A stretch of DNA of 64,000 nt from Fodinibius salicampi (GTDB taxonomy: Bacteria > Bacteroidota > Rhodothermia > Balneolales > Balneolaceae), in contig NZ_BAABRS010000005.1 of NCBI RefSeq assembly GCF_039545095.1, positions 62,001-126,000 of the forward strand, read 5' to 3'. Shown one piece after another: positions 34,234-43,513 of the stretch. The notes beneath the pieces were generated by a model. It worked only from the letters and a program-made list of their open reading frames with translations, did not search any database and had not been told where the DNA came from. Position 1 is the stretch's first letter. The number at the start of each line of letters is the position of its first letter. Made by a program: the position numbers and the translations under genes.

Positions 34234-36212
34234 TTCGATTACTGTTTCTTTTTTCGCTTATTTCTCTTTGCAGCATTCAAGCTGAAGGTCAAAATATTCC
34301 TATATATAACAATAATGATGATAGCCTGGAAACCACTATTCTTATTAATCCCAATGATTTATTGCATTCTATCTCTGATTGGGACATTGCTACTACCGAT
34401 GGCTTTACCTATCGTCTAAACTCCGGTCTTTATGGCTTTTATGGTCCCCAACCCACCATTTATCTCGATGACATTCCGGTCGACTTTTCTTTTTTCAACT
34501 GGCAAAATTTAAATATGCTGCCGGCATCCATGGATCATATTACAAAGATTAATTACAGCTCAGAACCTCAAGTACACCACCATAACGTGGCCCGGGCTGG
34601 TTATTTCAATTTACACACCACTGAACCAGATACGGGTTTTCACGCATATGGATCCTTTGCGGTAGGTAATCAGAGTGAAGATCCGGGCCCATGGAGCTAC
34701 GACTCCAGCAAGGTTACGCCTAATATTGACCGGCGCGGGCCGCATTACTTCTCACACTTTTCCTATCGGTCGCCTGACTGGTATACCAAAATCTCATTCT
34801 CATTACGTCAGCATCAGCCCACCAATCTAAATAATCATCACCGCCTGGGAAGCTATTCATTGGTCGATGGCACCTGGCATGCCGTTAAAACAACGGTAAA
34901 TAATGGCTTGGTCGAGGTTGGTTATGAACAGGATAAGTGGGAAATTAAAAGCAGGGCCCTATATAGTGAAAATGAGGAGTACCTTTTTTATCAGCCTTTT
35001 GGGCGCGAAATTCCAGCCACTACCGGCTATCGTCAGTGGGCCTTAGATGGTTCTACCCAACTCTCAGATACCTGGACTTTGCAGGGACAATACCTACTTG
35101 AACAAAAGAGTGTAGACTACCGTATCAATAACAAGGAGTACAATTTCGATTGGTATCAGCTGAATCATCGTTTTTCGGCTGCATCTGTGTATAACAAGGA
35201 CAACCTGATGCTTGAGACCGGTGGCATACTACAGGGAAGCACAACAGAGGGACTTCAACTGGAGAACCAACAGTACATCGCCACCCTGTATAGTGAAGCG
35301 GCTCTAAAGCTTAATTTGAGACATAGCTTTTATTTAGAACTGAATACCGACTTTGCCACGAGTCAATCAGCATTATCCTTTTCAACAGGATCTGACCATC
35401 AACTATCGGATATATGGCGACTGTCCACAGAACTGGGTTATAACGAGTTGCTTTCTTTTCGCCAGCAAAGCAGCACTTACTGGATTAATCGGGGATACAA
35501 TATCTTCTCACAACTGGATATCCCCTCCGCATTACCATTCAGTTCAGAAAAAAATCGATCTTTTCAGGCAAACATTACCACCAACGTGGATTTGGGTTCG
35601 CAGGTTCTCTTTACTATTGGGGGAAAGTATATTCATCATTACAACCTGAATATTCCCTGGCAGGAAGTAGCTCATGATGAACGAATGGCAACAGGGATTT
35701 ATACACAGCCACAGCAGTTTGAGTTTACTCCTGAACAGGGGCGCCGAATCGAATTTAACATTGAAATGGCTCATAAAATAAATAGCTTATTGAGTCATAA
35801 TCTTAAGCTTCGTACCCAGCATACCCTGGATGGATCTTCCCGATACGATTCCTACTGGCTACAGGTGCCAAATAATAATATAGAATATGGGCTACGCCTT
35901 CAGCCTGTCTCCGATTTGCGTTTTTCTATTAACGGCTCTTACCAAAGTACAACCAAATGGGTTGAATATACGAACCTTGAGGGCAAGCAATACCAATCTC
36001 TACAGCCTCAATATCCTTTCCGGTATGGCACTTTCCATACGGAAACTCCCTCCTTTTTTAATTTACACCTAACGGCCCAAAAGATTTTTTGGGACGAACG
36101 ATTTATAACCACCTTTTCAATCCGCAACCTTTTAAATACAGAGGTACGCTATCATACACTGGGTCTTGATAAAGCGCTACAGTTTGTGATTAAAGCTTCC
36201 CTGTCTTTGTAA
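34230..36212 (+). CDS. TonB-dependent-receptor-like outer-membrane protein
   Basis: A 660-residue exported protein (signal peptide of about 20 residues, ending QAEGQN). Residues about 50-130 look like a receptor plug: GPQPTIYLDDIPVDFSFFN, LPASMDHITKINYSS and AGYFNLHTTEP follow the pattern of plug domains where TonB-box proteins say which lipid or metal to admit. The rest (about 150-660) is a long series of beta strands that ends KALQFVIKASLSL, an aromatic-poor but barrel-like C-terminus. The usual carboxypeptidase-like N-terminal domain is absent. It is coupled to the small barrel gene upstream. Substrate unknown. Confidence 0.78.
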   Translation: MIRLLFLFSLISLCSIQAEGQNIPIYNNNDDSLETTILINPNDLLHSISDWDIATTDGFTYRLNSGLYGFYGPQPTIYLDDIPVDFSFFNWQNLNMLPASMDHITKINYSSEPQVHHHNVARAGYFNLHTTEPDTGFHAYGSFAVGNQSEDPGPWSYDSSKVTPNIDRRGPHYFSHFSYRSPDWYTKISFSLRQHQPTNLNNHHRLGSYSLVDGTWHAVKTTVNNGLVEVGYEQDKWEIKSRALYSENEEYLFYQPFGREIPATTGYRQWALDGSTQLSDTWTLQGQYLLEQKSVDYRINNKEYNFDWYQLNHRFSAASVYNKDNLMLETGGILQGSTTEGLQLENQQYIATLYSEAALKLNLRHSFYLELNTDFATSQSALSFSTGSDHQLSDIWRLSTELGYNELLSFRQQSSTYWINRGYNIFSQLDIPSALPFSSEKNRSFQANITTNVDLGSQVLFTIGGKYIHHYNLNIPWQEVAHDERMATGIYTQPQQFEFTPEQGRRIEFNIEMAHKINSLLSHNLKLRTQHTLDGSSRYDSYWLQVPNNNIEYGLRLQPVSDLRFSINGSYQSTTKWVEYTNLEGKQYQSLQPQYPFRYGTFHTETPSFFNLHLTAQKIFWDERFITTFSIRNLLNTEVRYHTLGLDKALQFVIKASLSL

Positions 36213-36344
36213 GTACATTTTATGCATGGCTGGAAAATGTCCAGGGCTTAAACTAAACGTAAATTATATTCTCATATAAACCCACACTTACTCTCCTCTT
36301 ATCCAGCTTTCTATCCTCTAAAGTTTAGGAAGCAAGTTATCAAG

Positions 36345-36475
36345 CTCAAGCTATTAAACATAATTCAAAGTAGTTTCCTTGCGTAGTTGATCACTCATTC
36401 TCCCTTTGTTCAGAGTGTCATTTCGACCGTCAGGGATAGGTCTGGTTTCTGCTCTTATATCGAACTCAAGCTATT
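36345..36475. repeat. REP-like intergenic repeat with flanking direct repeats
   Basis: Direct copies of CTCAAGCTATT bound a segment with TTCAGAGTGTCATTTCGACC, which resembles a repeated intergenic motif of Bacteroidota chromosomes (from memory). No second copy of the core is seen in this window, so the repeat status rests on recall. Confidence 0.4.
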
Positions 36476-36663
36476 TATTAAAATGCAGTTTAAATTTTTT
36501 CAGGAGATAAATACAGATTAAAGAATTGGATATCCGGATCGAGAACTTTAGCATCAGCCACCGGCAAGATAATTTTAAGGTAAAATACAGATGGGTTAAT
36601 CCAGAAATATTAAATATAAAAGGAAAGAGCTCTCCCTTTACTAAAGAAAAGATATGATCAAAA

Positions 36664-36698
36664 TAAAAAAGGCCCCACTAATGAAAGTGGGGCCTTTA
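36664..36698 (-). terminator. Terminator of ompA
   Basis: AAAGGCCCCACT and AGTGGGGCCTTT form a GC-rich stem of about 12 bases with a short loop. On the minus strand it is followed by TTTTTTATTTTG and lies 22 bases beyond the ompA stop. Confidence 0.93.
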
Positions 36699-36720
36699 AT
36701 ATTTTTGAGCTTGTTAAACG

Positions 36721-38172
36721 TTACATGCGCTCAACTTCGATAACTACTCGACGGTTTTGTCGTCGTTCTTCGTTATTAGCGTTTTCGATCTTAGGCTGTG
36801 TTTCACCGACACCTTCAGTGAAGATGCGATCAGCACTTACACCTTGACCTACTAAGTAAGTCTTGACAGACTCAGCACGACGCTGTGACAGACGCAAGTT
36901 ATATTGCGCAGGTCCAATACGATCGGCGTGGCCTATCAATGTTACTTTAAGATCAGTGTTATCCATCAGCTCATTAGCTAACTCATTAAGCTCGTCCTTG
37001 AACTGATCTTCGACGTTAGATCTATCGAAAGCAAAGTTCACATCAGCAAAGTCGAAGTCGACTTGCGGACAACCATTATTAGCTTCGATTCCTGGCTCTT
37101 CAGGGCACTCATCTTCGTAATCAGGAATTCCGTCACCATCAGTGTCAGGGCAGCCGTTAAATTCAGCTTCTCCTGCAACTTCGGGACAACGATCATCCTT
37201 ATCGGGAATGCCATCGCCATCAGTATCGGGGCAGCCGTTAAATTCAGCTTCTCCTGCAACTTCGGGACATTCATCATCCTTATCGGGAATGCCGTCACCA
37301 TCAGTGTCAGGGCAGCCATTAAATTCAGCTTCTCCTGCAACTTCGGGACATTCATCATCTATATCCGGAATACCATCGCCATCGGTATCAGGACAACCGT
37401 CAAACTCTTCTGGTCCCGGTGTTTCAGGACAGCGATCTTCTTTATCGGGAATGCCATCATCATCAGTATCAGTAGCACCGCCAATATTGAATTTAAAGCC
37501 TAATGACGTCACTAAGAAGTCATCATGGCTTTTGTTATCAATATTGCTATCAATAGATCCGCTAGATCGACCGAGTCCTTCTGCCTGACCATCATAGCCA
37601 TCAACAAAAGTTCGGTTGTACGTAGCTTTTAATACCAGCTTGGTCTTTTCAGAAAGGCTAATATCAAATCCGGCGGCCAATGGTATACCAAGGCCTACCC
37701 GACTATCTATATCGTTCCCGGTCTGATTTTCATAAACATTATCACTACCGCCAAAATATGGGGTAATGCCAATACCAGCACCTACAAACGGCTGGAGAGT
37801 AGCATTCTGATTAATGATATATCCGTTTGCCAGCTTATACCGAAGCATAAAGTTGGCGTTCAGATACTTTGTGCCAAAACTATTATTGGCTTTTACAGGA
37901 TTGTCTTCATCTGGTCCGTTTTTATAATCCAGATATCCATATTCCAGAATAGCATCGAAGTCAAAAGACGGGCTCAGATATTGATGAAAACCAACACCCG
38001 CTGACCAGTCTGTATTGACTTCATACTCAAGCATCTCGTTCCCGAGATCACCATCGTATTCGTTATGTCCTACGTGGATACTTAACCACGTCGGATTGTC
38101 TTCCGTTTGTGCTTGCAACGCAGGCACAAAAAGACATAACATAGTTGCGGCTAAAAGTAGCTTCTTTAACAT
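36721..38172 (-). CDS. OmpA-family outer-membrane protein with thrombospondin type-3 repeats
   Basis: A 483-residue protein in four parts: a signal peptide (about 21 residues, ending LQAQT), an eight-stranded OmpA-like barrel (about 25-230), five calcium-binding TSP3 repeats (about 235-365; unit DTDGDGIPDKDDECPEVAGE), and a C-terminal peptidoglycan-binding OmpA domain (DVNFAFDRSNV ... LIGHADRIGPAQYNLRLSQRRAES) whose Asp and Arg residues contact diaminopimelate. It tethers the outer membrane to the wall. It is preceded by a strong ribosome site (AGGAGG) and is probably highly expressed. Three of the repeats are almost identical at the DNA level, period 81 bases, at about 37151-37393. Confidence 0.95.
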   Translation of the reverse strand: MLKKLLLAATMLCLFVPALQAQTEDNPTWLSIHVGHNEYDGDLGNEMLEYEVNTDWSAGVGFHQYLSPSFDFDAILEYGYLDYKNGPDEDNPVKANNSFGTKYLNANFMLRYKLANGYIINQNATLQPFVGAGIGITPYFGGSDNVYENQTGNDIDSRVGLGIPLAAGFDISLSEKTKLVLKATYNRTFVDGYDGQAEGLGRSSGSIDSNIDNKSHDDFLVTSLGFKFNIGGATDTDDDGIPDKEDRCPETPGPEEFDGCPDTDGDGIPDIDDECPEVAGEAEFNGCPDTDGDGIPDKDDECPEVAGEAEFNGCPDTDGDGIPDKDDRCPEVAGEAEFNGCPDTDGDGIPDYEDECPEEPGIEANNGCPQVDFDFADVNFAFDRSNVEDQFKDELNELANELMDNTDLKVTLIGHADRIGPAQYNLRLSQRRAESVKTYLVGQGVSADRIFTEGVGETQPKIENANNEERRQNRRVVIEVERM

Positions 38173-38612
38173 AAAACCTCCTAATTATTGTTTGTGATTC
38201 AGGCTCTTTGCCCGATTTGGTTTGTGTAAAATTTTAATGTTTGTAACGTTTATTAAAACTCAATTCGATGCTTAAGTTCCATATTTTTTTTAAATATTAA
38301 CAGCCTTTTTTAAAAAAACTATACTAATACTAAAAATAAAACGCCTAAATAACTATTTTTTATTGACTTAGAATAGTATTAAAATAGCTTTTTATTCCCA
38401 AAAACTGATAAATATTTTTTAAATCATAATTTCTTAATCTACTAATGAGCGAAATTATCTTTTATCTGTATGATTTTCGTCAATTATTATAACTAAAGCC
38501 TTTGTATATATCCAATATATCCTATACTCTAATTATTACTTAACATATATCTTGTTGAAGATGAGATTTTATTTAATAGAAAATATAAAGTCCATTATTT
38601 ACCCATCAAAAA
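38173..38612. other. AT-rich 440-base gap between ompA and proline dehydrogenase
   Basis: Very AT-rich, no coding frame supported. The part next to ompA (38173-38360) holds its leader and promoter on the minus strand. No convincing terminator was found for the proline dehydrogenase gene, whose 3' end faces this gap. No repeat or structured RNA stands out. Confidence 0.5.
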
Positions 38613-39464
38613 CTACTTTTTAAACAACGTACTTAAGATAAACCAAATATTTTCCTTTCTCTCCATCAATCGGCGCTTAAAGTAGGGAAACCACATAGTG
38701 CCAAAGGGTACATAAACACGTGTATTATATCCCTGTTCAGTCATCTCCTCTATCGTCTGCTCCCGTAAGCCATATAGCATTTGGAATTCAAAGTCGGAGG
38801 AGCTGAGATTCTGTTCCCTCACAAATGTTTTGGTCCAATTAATTAACTCATCATCGTGTGTTGCTATCCGCGGATAAGTAGTCTCTTTTAATAATACGGT
38901 TGCATACTCTTTAAAAGCTTTTCGAATGTCATTCATCTCCTGCAGTGCAATTTCCTTAGGCTCATTATAGGCTCCTTTACAAAGCCTGACATCTGCGCCG
39001 AGCTCAGCCAATTCAGCAATGTCTTGTTCCGTTCGATGTAAATAAGCCTGTATTACAATTCCAACGTGCTGTTCGTATTCCTGAAATGCTTCCCTGAACA
39101 GGTTTATAGTCTGTTCAGTATAATCAGAACCTTCCATATCAATTCGCACAAACTGATTATGATCACGGGCGGTCTCTAATAAATCAAATAGATTATTCCG
39201 GCAATATTTTTCGTCGATGTCAAGTCCGAGCATAGTAAGTTTAATCGATATGGTACTATCCAGTCCGGCTGAACTAATATTTTCAATTAACTCTATATAA
39301 TTGGCAACAGAATCATCTGCCATCCCCCGATCCCGAACATTTTCACCCAACAAATCAAGGGTTACCCTAATATTCTTCTCATTCAACTCTTCTACTTTTG
39401 GGGCCGCCTGGTCAAAGCTTTCTCCGGCTACAAACCGTTTTGCCAAAACAAAGGGTAACTTCAT
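38613..39464 (-). CDS. Proline dehydrogenase (monofunctional)
   Basis: A 283-residue FAD-dependent TIM-barrel enzyme that oxidises proline to pyrroline-5-carboxylate, coupled to the respiratory chain. Recognisable segments: KLTMLGLDIDEKYC, FVRIDMEGSDYTEQT, GIVIQAYLHRTEQDI, VRLCKGAYNEPKE and EFQMLYGLREQTIEEM, with the C-terminal PFGTMWFPYFKRRLMERKEN helix (the family's RRxxE substrate motif appears as RRLMERKE). The length suits the short, monofunctional type of Bacteroidota and Gram-positives; pyrroline-5-carboxylate dehydrogenase must be elsewhere. Stands alone, divergent from the DUF4097 gene. Confidence 0.95.
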   Translation of the reverse strand: MKLPFVLAKRFVAGESFDQAAPKVEELNEKNIRVTLDLLGENVRDRGMADDSVANYIELIENISSAGLDSTISIKLTMLGLDIDEKYCRNNLFDLLETARDHNQFVRIDMEGSDYTEQTINLFREAFQEYEQHVGIVIQAYLHRTEQDIAELAELGADVRLCKGAYNEPKEIALQEMNDIRKAFKEYATVLLKETTYPRIATHDDELINWTKTFVREQNLSSSDFEFQMLYGLREQTIEEMTEQGYNTRVYVPFGTMWFPYFKRRLMERKENIWFILSTLFKK

Positions 39465-39623
39465 AAAACTATTTGCTAATAATATTTGACTGATTTTTTA
39501 GGACAGTAAAAATACTAAAATGAATATGTCTCTCCCACTTTATTCCCGTCTCTTTTTTGAATGTAACTTAAAAAACACCTTCTCGTATTATGAAAGTATC
39601 ATATTTAATAAACAAATAATATT

Positions 39624-40541
39624 ATGAATACACGAAGCAATTATCTTTTAAAAGTAGCTCTAGCTTTTTTTGGTTCCCTTTTAGTCACCTTCTTATTGGT
39701 CCTATCGTCTAATGTACAAGCGCAATCAAATAACGGAAAGGATGGAGACCCTTATCGAGTTGAACATTTTCAAGCAGCAGATGTACAAAGCCTCAATGTT
39801 CAAACATCAGGTGGCCATATTACCGTGGAAGGAACCTCCGGTACTGAAGCTCGTATTGAAATGTATGTTCGTAAAAACGGACGATCTTTAACATCCGAGG
39901 ATACTGATCTTTCCGATTGGAAAATTGATATTTCTCACTCAGGCCAATCCATTAATGCAATAGCAAAAAGAAAAAATAACGGGTGGGGATTTTTTAACGG
40001 GAATAATCACCCATCGATTTCTTTTATTGTCTATACCCCTGAGGAAATAAATTCGAATCTCAAAACTAGCGGCGGACACATAAATGCTAGTAACCTCTCC
40101 GGAAATCAGCAATTAAAAACGAGTGGAGGACATATCGAATTAGCCATGCTTAGTGGTACCGTTGATGCTCATACTTCAGGCGGTCATATTAGTGGCCAAG
40201 AACTGAATGGCGAAATTGAACTTAAAACCAGCGGTGGACATATAAGTCTTGAAAATATTGATGGGTCTTTGGATGCAAGAACCAGTGGCGGACACATAAA
40301 TGCATCCTTGCTTTCAATAAGCGGTTCATTGAATTTAAAAACAAGTGGGGGAAACATCGATATTGCCATTCCCGGAAATACCGGACTGGCGTTAAACTTA
40401 GCCGGAACCTTTGTAAATGCTAATATAGATAACTTTTCCGGCAAGATAGAACGTAACAAGGTCAATGGAAAACTTAACGGTGGTGGCCCCTTACTCTCCG
40501 CCCGGACATCAGGCGGAACTGTTTCTTTATCTTTCCACTAA
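39624..40541 (+). CDS. Exported DUF4097-like repeat protein
   Basis: A 305-residue exported protein (signal peptide of about 33 residues, ending VQAQS). The mature part consists of short beta repeats: TSGGHI or a close variant occurs eight times (for example LKTSGGHINASNLSG, AHTSGGHISGQELNG, ARTSGGHINASLLS, LKTSGGNIDIAIPG, ARTSGGTVSLSF), about 18-24 residues apart. This is typical of DUF4097/DUF4098 putative adhesins, which probably form a right-handed beta helix, each repeat adding one rung. It is likely periplasmic or surface-exposed. No partner such as an ECF sigma/anti-sigma pair, common for such genes, is adjacent. Its end is 6 bases from the convergent gene. Confidence 0.85.
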   Translation: MNTRSNYLLKVALAFFGSLLVTFLLVLSSNVQAQSNNGKDGDPYRVEHFQAADVQSLNVQTSGGHITVEGTSGTEARIEMYVRKNGRSLTSEDTDLSDWKIDISHSGQSINAIAKRKNNGWGFFNGNNHPSISFIVYTPEEINSNLKTSGGHINASNLSGNQQLKTSGGHIELAMLSGTVDAHTSGGHISGQELNGEIELKTSGGHISLENIDGSLDARTSGGHINASLLSISGSLNLKTSGGNIDIAIPGNTGLALNLAGTFVNANIDNFSGKIERNKVNGKLNGGGPLLSARTSGGTVSLSFH

Positions 40542-40547
40542 CTGGAA

Positions 40548-41168
40548 CTACTGCTCTATGCTACGTCCTGGAATGACCATAATATGCGCCCAGGGAGTTC
40601 CCGGTTCCATTATCCAGGGAGCTCCCTTACTTACCGGCTTTGCAGGGAGGCCGGTTGATTCTTCCGTAGCATAGGGCACATAAATTACATAGCGTGGAGC
40701 AGCCTCTTCGATCCTTCCCGCCTCATAGTCAAAAGCTCCCTCAGATCCCGACAAAGAATATAGCGCCATCGGCTTCTCAGGCATAGGTAAGGCTCCAGAT
40801 TTTATCTCTGATCGACGGATAAGGTCAACCTCTTTTCTGGACATCCCTTTTTCCCTGAGTTCACGACCTCTTTTCATAAAAGGTTCTAAATCATTGTGAT
40901 AACAAGCTACATGGAAATTGGGATCCCGGGGGTCATCTGCCAGACAGATCAATTCGTTCGTTCCTTCGCGCAGCGTTGCTAAAGTTGTGTCGGCATCATA
41001 TCCCAGCACGGTTGCTTCCTGTTGCAGGTTTTCCGGAGCAGCACTGACTGCAGCTGAAATTTGCTGTTGTGAATCAGGTAAATTGTGCTGCCCCCTTACT
41101 AATAATGGAACAGCACAATAACACATCACGCCTATAATCATCAATAATAGTTGACCACGAAAACCCAT
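40548..41168 (-). CDS. Exported protein of unknown function
   Basis: A 206-residue protein with an N-terminal hydrophobic segment (about residues 6-24; ends LVRGQH) that acts as a signal peptide or anchor. The mature part contains LREGTNELICLADDPRDPNF, VACYHNDLEPFMKRGRELR and PRYVIYVPYATEESTGLPAK with the ending GAPWIMEPGTPWAHIMVIPG. These look like conserved loops, but I do not recognise the family. Two cysteines (ICLAD and ACYHN) could pair. It converges on the DUF4097-like gene with 6 bases between, and on the other side it is divergent from the oxidoreductase gene. Confidence 0.75.
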   Translation of the reverse strand: MGFRGQLLLMIIGVMCYCAVPLLVRGQHNLPDSQQQISAAVSAAPENLQQEATVLGYDADTTLATLREGTNELICLADDPRDPNFHVACYHNDLEPFMKRGRELREKGMSRKEVDLIRRSEIKSGALPMPEKPMALYSLSGSEGAFDYEAGRIEEAAPRYVIYVPYATEESTGLPAKPVSKGAPWIMEPGTPWAHIMVIPGRSIEQ

Positions 41169-41418
41169 AACACCCCTTTTTCTTACTGGAAATTAGTCCA
41201 AATATACAAAGACGGTTATGCATTTCATTATTTCATTCGTATAAGTAATTCCAAGGATAATGAAAACAACTATGAACGACCAAAATTGCTTGTTGTAAAT
41301 CTACTAAATTGCTTGTAATGTATTTGTTCAATCCCAATTGAATGTTTTGTAATAAAGTTTGCCTCCGTATTACCTAATCTAAATAAGTGAATTCAATTCT
41401 AATAAATAAAGGTTTGTT

Positions 41419-42585
41419 ATGAGTTACTCAAGACGTGATTTTCTCGCTCATCTTTCACTAGGACTTGGTTCTATTGCAGCTTTCCCAAGTCTCTCTATGC
41501 TTAATAATGTAGAGCATTTTTTAAAACAGAAAGGCCTGTCCAAATTACCAGAAGATGAAAAGCTTGGAATTGCCCTCGTAGGACTTGGCAATTACTCGAG
41601 CGGACAGCTTGCTCCTGCTCTTCAGGAAACAAAGCTTTGCAAACTATCCGGTATTGTAACCGGGACTCCTCAAAAAGAGCAAGAATGGGCCCAGAAATAT
41701 AATATTCCCGATTCCAATATTTATAATTACGAAACCTATGACCAAATCGCTGACAACGACGATATTGATATTATTTATGTTGTCCTTCCTAACAGTATGC
41801 ATGCAGAATACACCATTCGCGCCGCCGAAGCGGGTAAACATGTGATTTGTGAAAAACCGATGGCTACTTCGGCCAAAGACTGTCAACGAATGATTGACGC
41901 CTGCAATCAAGCCAATAGAAAATTATCCATCGGATATCGCTTACATTTTGAGCCACATAACAAGGAAATGATGCGCTTGGGCCGGAACGAGGTACTGGGG
42001 CCGGTGCAACAGATGAGTGGTACTTTCAGCTTCCCCCTTAATGATCCTGACGCTTGGCGACTTGACAAAAAAATGGCCGGCGGCGGACCGCTGATGGATG
42101 TAGGTATTTACATCGTTCAGGCCAGCCTCTATACCATGGGGCAACTTCCGACTTCGGTTAAGGCTTGGGATGAAACTAAAGACCACGAAACCTTTTCAGA
42201 GGTAGAAGGCACTATTCGCTGGAACCTTAATTTTCCAAATAATGTAGTACTTCAGGCAGACTCGAGTTATGAAGACCGGGGAAATAACTTCCGTATGGAA
42301 GCTGCCAACGGATGGGCTGAGCTCAGTCCTGCCTATAGTTACGGTGGTATAAAGGGTGAAACCAGCGAAGGACCGATGGACTTTCCACAAGTCAATCAGC
42401 AAGCCCTGCAAATGGATGATTTTGCCCGTTGTATTATTGAGGATGACCAGACAATTGTTCCCGGAGAAATGGGTAAACGTGATATGATTATTTTGGATTC
42501 TATTTATGAATCAGCCGAAACTGGCAGTGAGGTATCGCTAGAATTTGATAAAGACGGAGATTTTATTGATCCCATGAAAGGATAA
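41419..42585 (+). CDS. Gfo/Idh/MocA-family oxidoreductase with Tat signal
   Basis: A 388-residue NAD(P)-dependent oxidoreductase, similar to glucose-fructose oxidoreductase. The N-terminus MSYSRRDFLAHLSLGLGSIAA is a twin-arginine signal with SRRDFL, so it is probably folded with its cofactor and exported. The dinucleotide fold begins LGIALVGLGNYSSGQLAPAL, and the family lysine is in HVICEKPMATSAKDC, followed by RLHFEPHNKEM and GGGPLMDVGIYIVQA, which carries the catalytic Asp/His region. Likely substrates are sugars or sugar derivatives; the tat genes are not in the window. Single-gene unit. Confidence 0.93.
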   Translation: MSYSRRDFLAHLSLGLGSIAAFPSLSMLNNVEHFLKQKGLSKLPEDEKLGIALVGLGNYSSGQLAPALQETKLCKLSGIVTGTPQKEQEWAQKYNIPDSNIYNYETYDQIADNDDIDIIYVVLPNSMHAEYTIRAAEAGKHVICEKPMATSAKDCQRMIDACNQANRKLSIGYRLHFEPHNKEMMRLGRNEVLGPVQQMSGTFSFPLNDPDAWRLDKKMAGGGPLMDVGIYIVQASLYTMGQLPTSVKAWDETKDHETFSEVEGTIRWNLNFPNNVVLQADSSYEDRGNNFRMEAANGWAELSPAYSYGGIKGETSEGPMDFPQVNQQALQMDDFARCIIEDDQTIVPGEMGKRDMIILDSIYESAETGSEVSLEFDKDGDFIDPMKG

Positions 42586-42680
42586 GAGTAAATCTCTAGC
42601 AACCAATAGAGATCATAAATTGTCAGGCTACATTTATTATCGGGATAAAAAAACAGAAAAGCGTGAATTTTATCAGGCCA

Positions 42681-43508
42681 CTACTCCAGAACAAAGCGGA
42701 AGGTAATGGTCCCCCACTGAGATCTTTGTGGCACACTTGAAGGCAACCGGGAAAAACGCCAACTTCGAAGTGTTTGCATGACTTCTCGCTCCAGCTCTGC
42801 ATTCATTTTCTTCAATGGAATAATCTGTCCGAGCGTACCGTTCGGCTTTACCTCAAACCGAATGGTAATAGTGGCCTCTGAACCTGTGGTATTATCAGGC
42901 AGTGGTTGAACCATTGGAGCCCGTTCAATATCTCCCTCCCACTGGAGTTCATAAGGAGCGGATTTTTGCTGTTCATTTCCTGTACCCTGATCAGCATTCA
43001 GTTCGCCGGTATTGCCCTGTGCATCACCACTGGTTTCGGCTCCTTCCTGCTGAACTTCATCCTCTTCTGTTTTTGGCGGGACAGTTACCTCTTCCTGGGT
43101 TTCCTGCTCCGCCGTCTCCTGTTCAGGATCAACCTTATCGGTTTCGGGGGTTGTAACTACTTCTTCATCCTGAATTTCTTCCGTTTCGTCCGGGGCATCA
43201 ACAGGCTTGAGCGGTTCATTTGTAGTTTCTTGCTGTTCCTCTACGGGCTCCTGTTGCTCAGGATCTGGATTCTCTGGTTCAGTTTCAGAGGGATCAGGTC
43301 GTGTTGCCACCTCCTCATTTTGTTCTTCAGCATATTCTGCCGGCATACCCGACTGTAATTCTCCGAATTCCACTTCAATAAAAGAAGGGCGTGCTGTCGT
43401 TTGGATATTAAAAGTATACAGCAGGAAAATAATTACCAGCACTACATGTACTCCACCCGTTATTTGCAGGGCAAAGCGATCTTCTTCATGTAGTGACGGA
43501 AATTCCAT
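42681..43508 (-). CDS. tonB: TonB/TolA-like energy transducer
   Basis: A 275-residue inner-membrane protein: one N-terminal transmembrane helix (about residues 18-37, VHVVLVIIFLLYTFNI), a long acidic Pro/Glu-rich periplasmic spacer (about 60-185, EPENPDPEQQEPVEEQQE), and a C-terminal TonB-like fold (about 195-275) with TITIRFEVKPNGTLGQIIPL and MQTLRSWRFSRLP. It would carry energy from ExbB/ExbD to outer-membrane receptors; a TolA-like role in envelope constriction is the alternative. It is the last gene of the operon that starts with the barrel protein at 47758 and lies 5 bases after exbD. Confidence 0.9.
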   Translation of the reverse strand: MEFPSLHEEDRFALQITGGVHVVLVIIFLLYTFNIQTTARPSFIEVEFGELQSGMPAEYAEEQNEEVATRPDPSETEPENPDPEQQEPVEEQQETTNEPLKPVDAPDETEEIQDEEVVTTPETDKVDPEQETAEQETQEEVTVPPKTEEDEVQQEGAETSGDAQGNTGELNADQGTGNEQQKSAPYELQWEGDIERAPMVQPLPDNTTGSEATITIRFEVKPNGTLGQIIPLKKMNAELEREVMQTLRSWRFSRLPSSVPQRSQWGTITFRFVLE

Positions 43509-43513
43509 AATGA

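Larger units (their letters stand above)
36213..36720. other. 508-base gap with a REP-like element and the ompA terminator
   Basis: No gene is supported here. The left half holds a pair of direct repeats CTCAAGCTATT (36345-36355 and 36465-36475) flanking about 110 bases that include TGTCATTTCGACCG at 36416-36429. I remember similar TCATTTCGACCG-type intergenic repeats from Bacteroidota genomes. The right end holds the terminator of ompA. The rest is AT-rich with no visible structure. Confidence 0.55.

Noticed and set aside
37063..37588. Long plus-strand frames antisense to the OmpA-like gene with repetitive protein
   Set aside because: They mirror the 81-base TSP3 repeats of the real gene; a shadow with no start context.
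42902..43358. Hydrophobic plus-strand frames over the tonB-like gene
   Set aside because: Antisense to the E/P-rich spacer of the TonB protein, which generates apparent Leu/Phe-rich frames.
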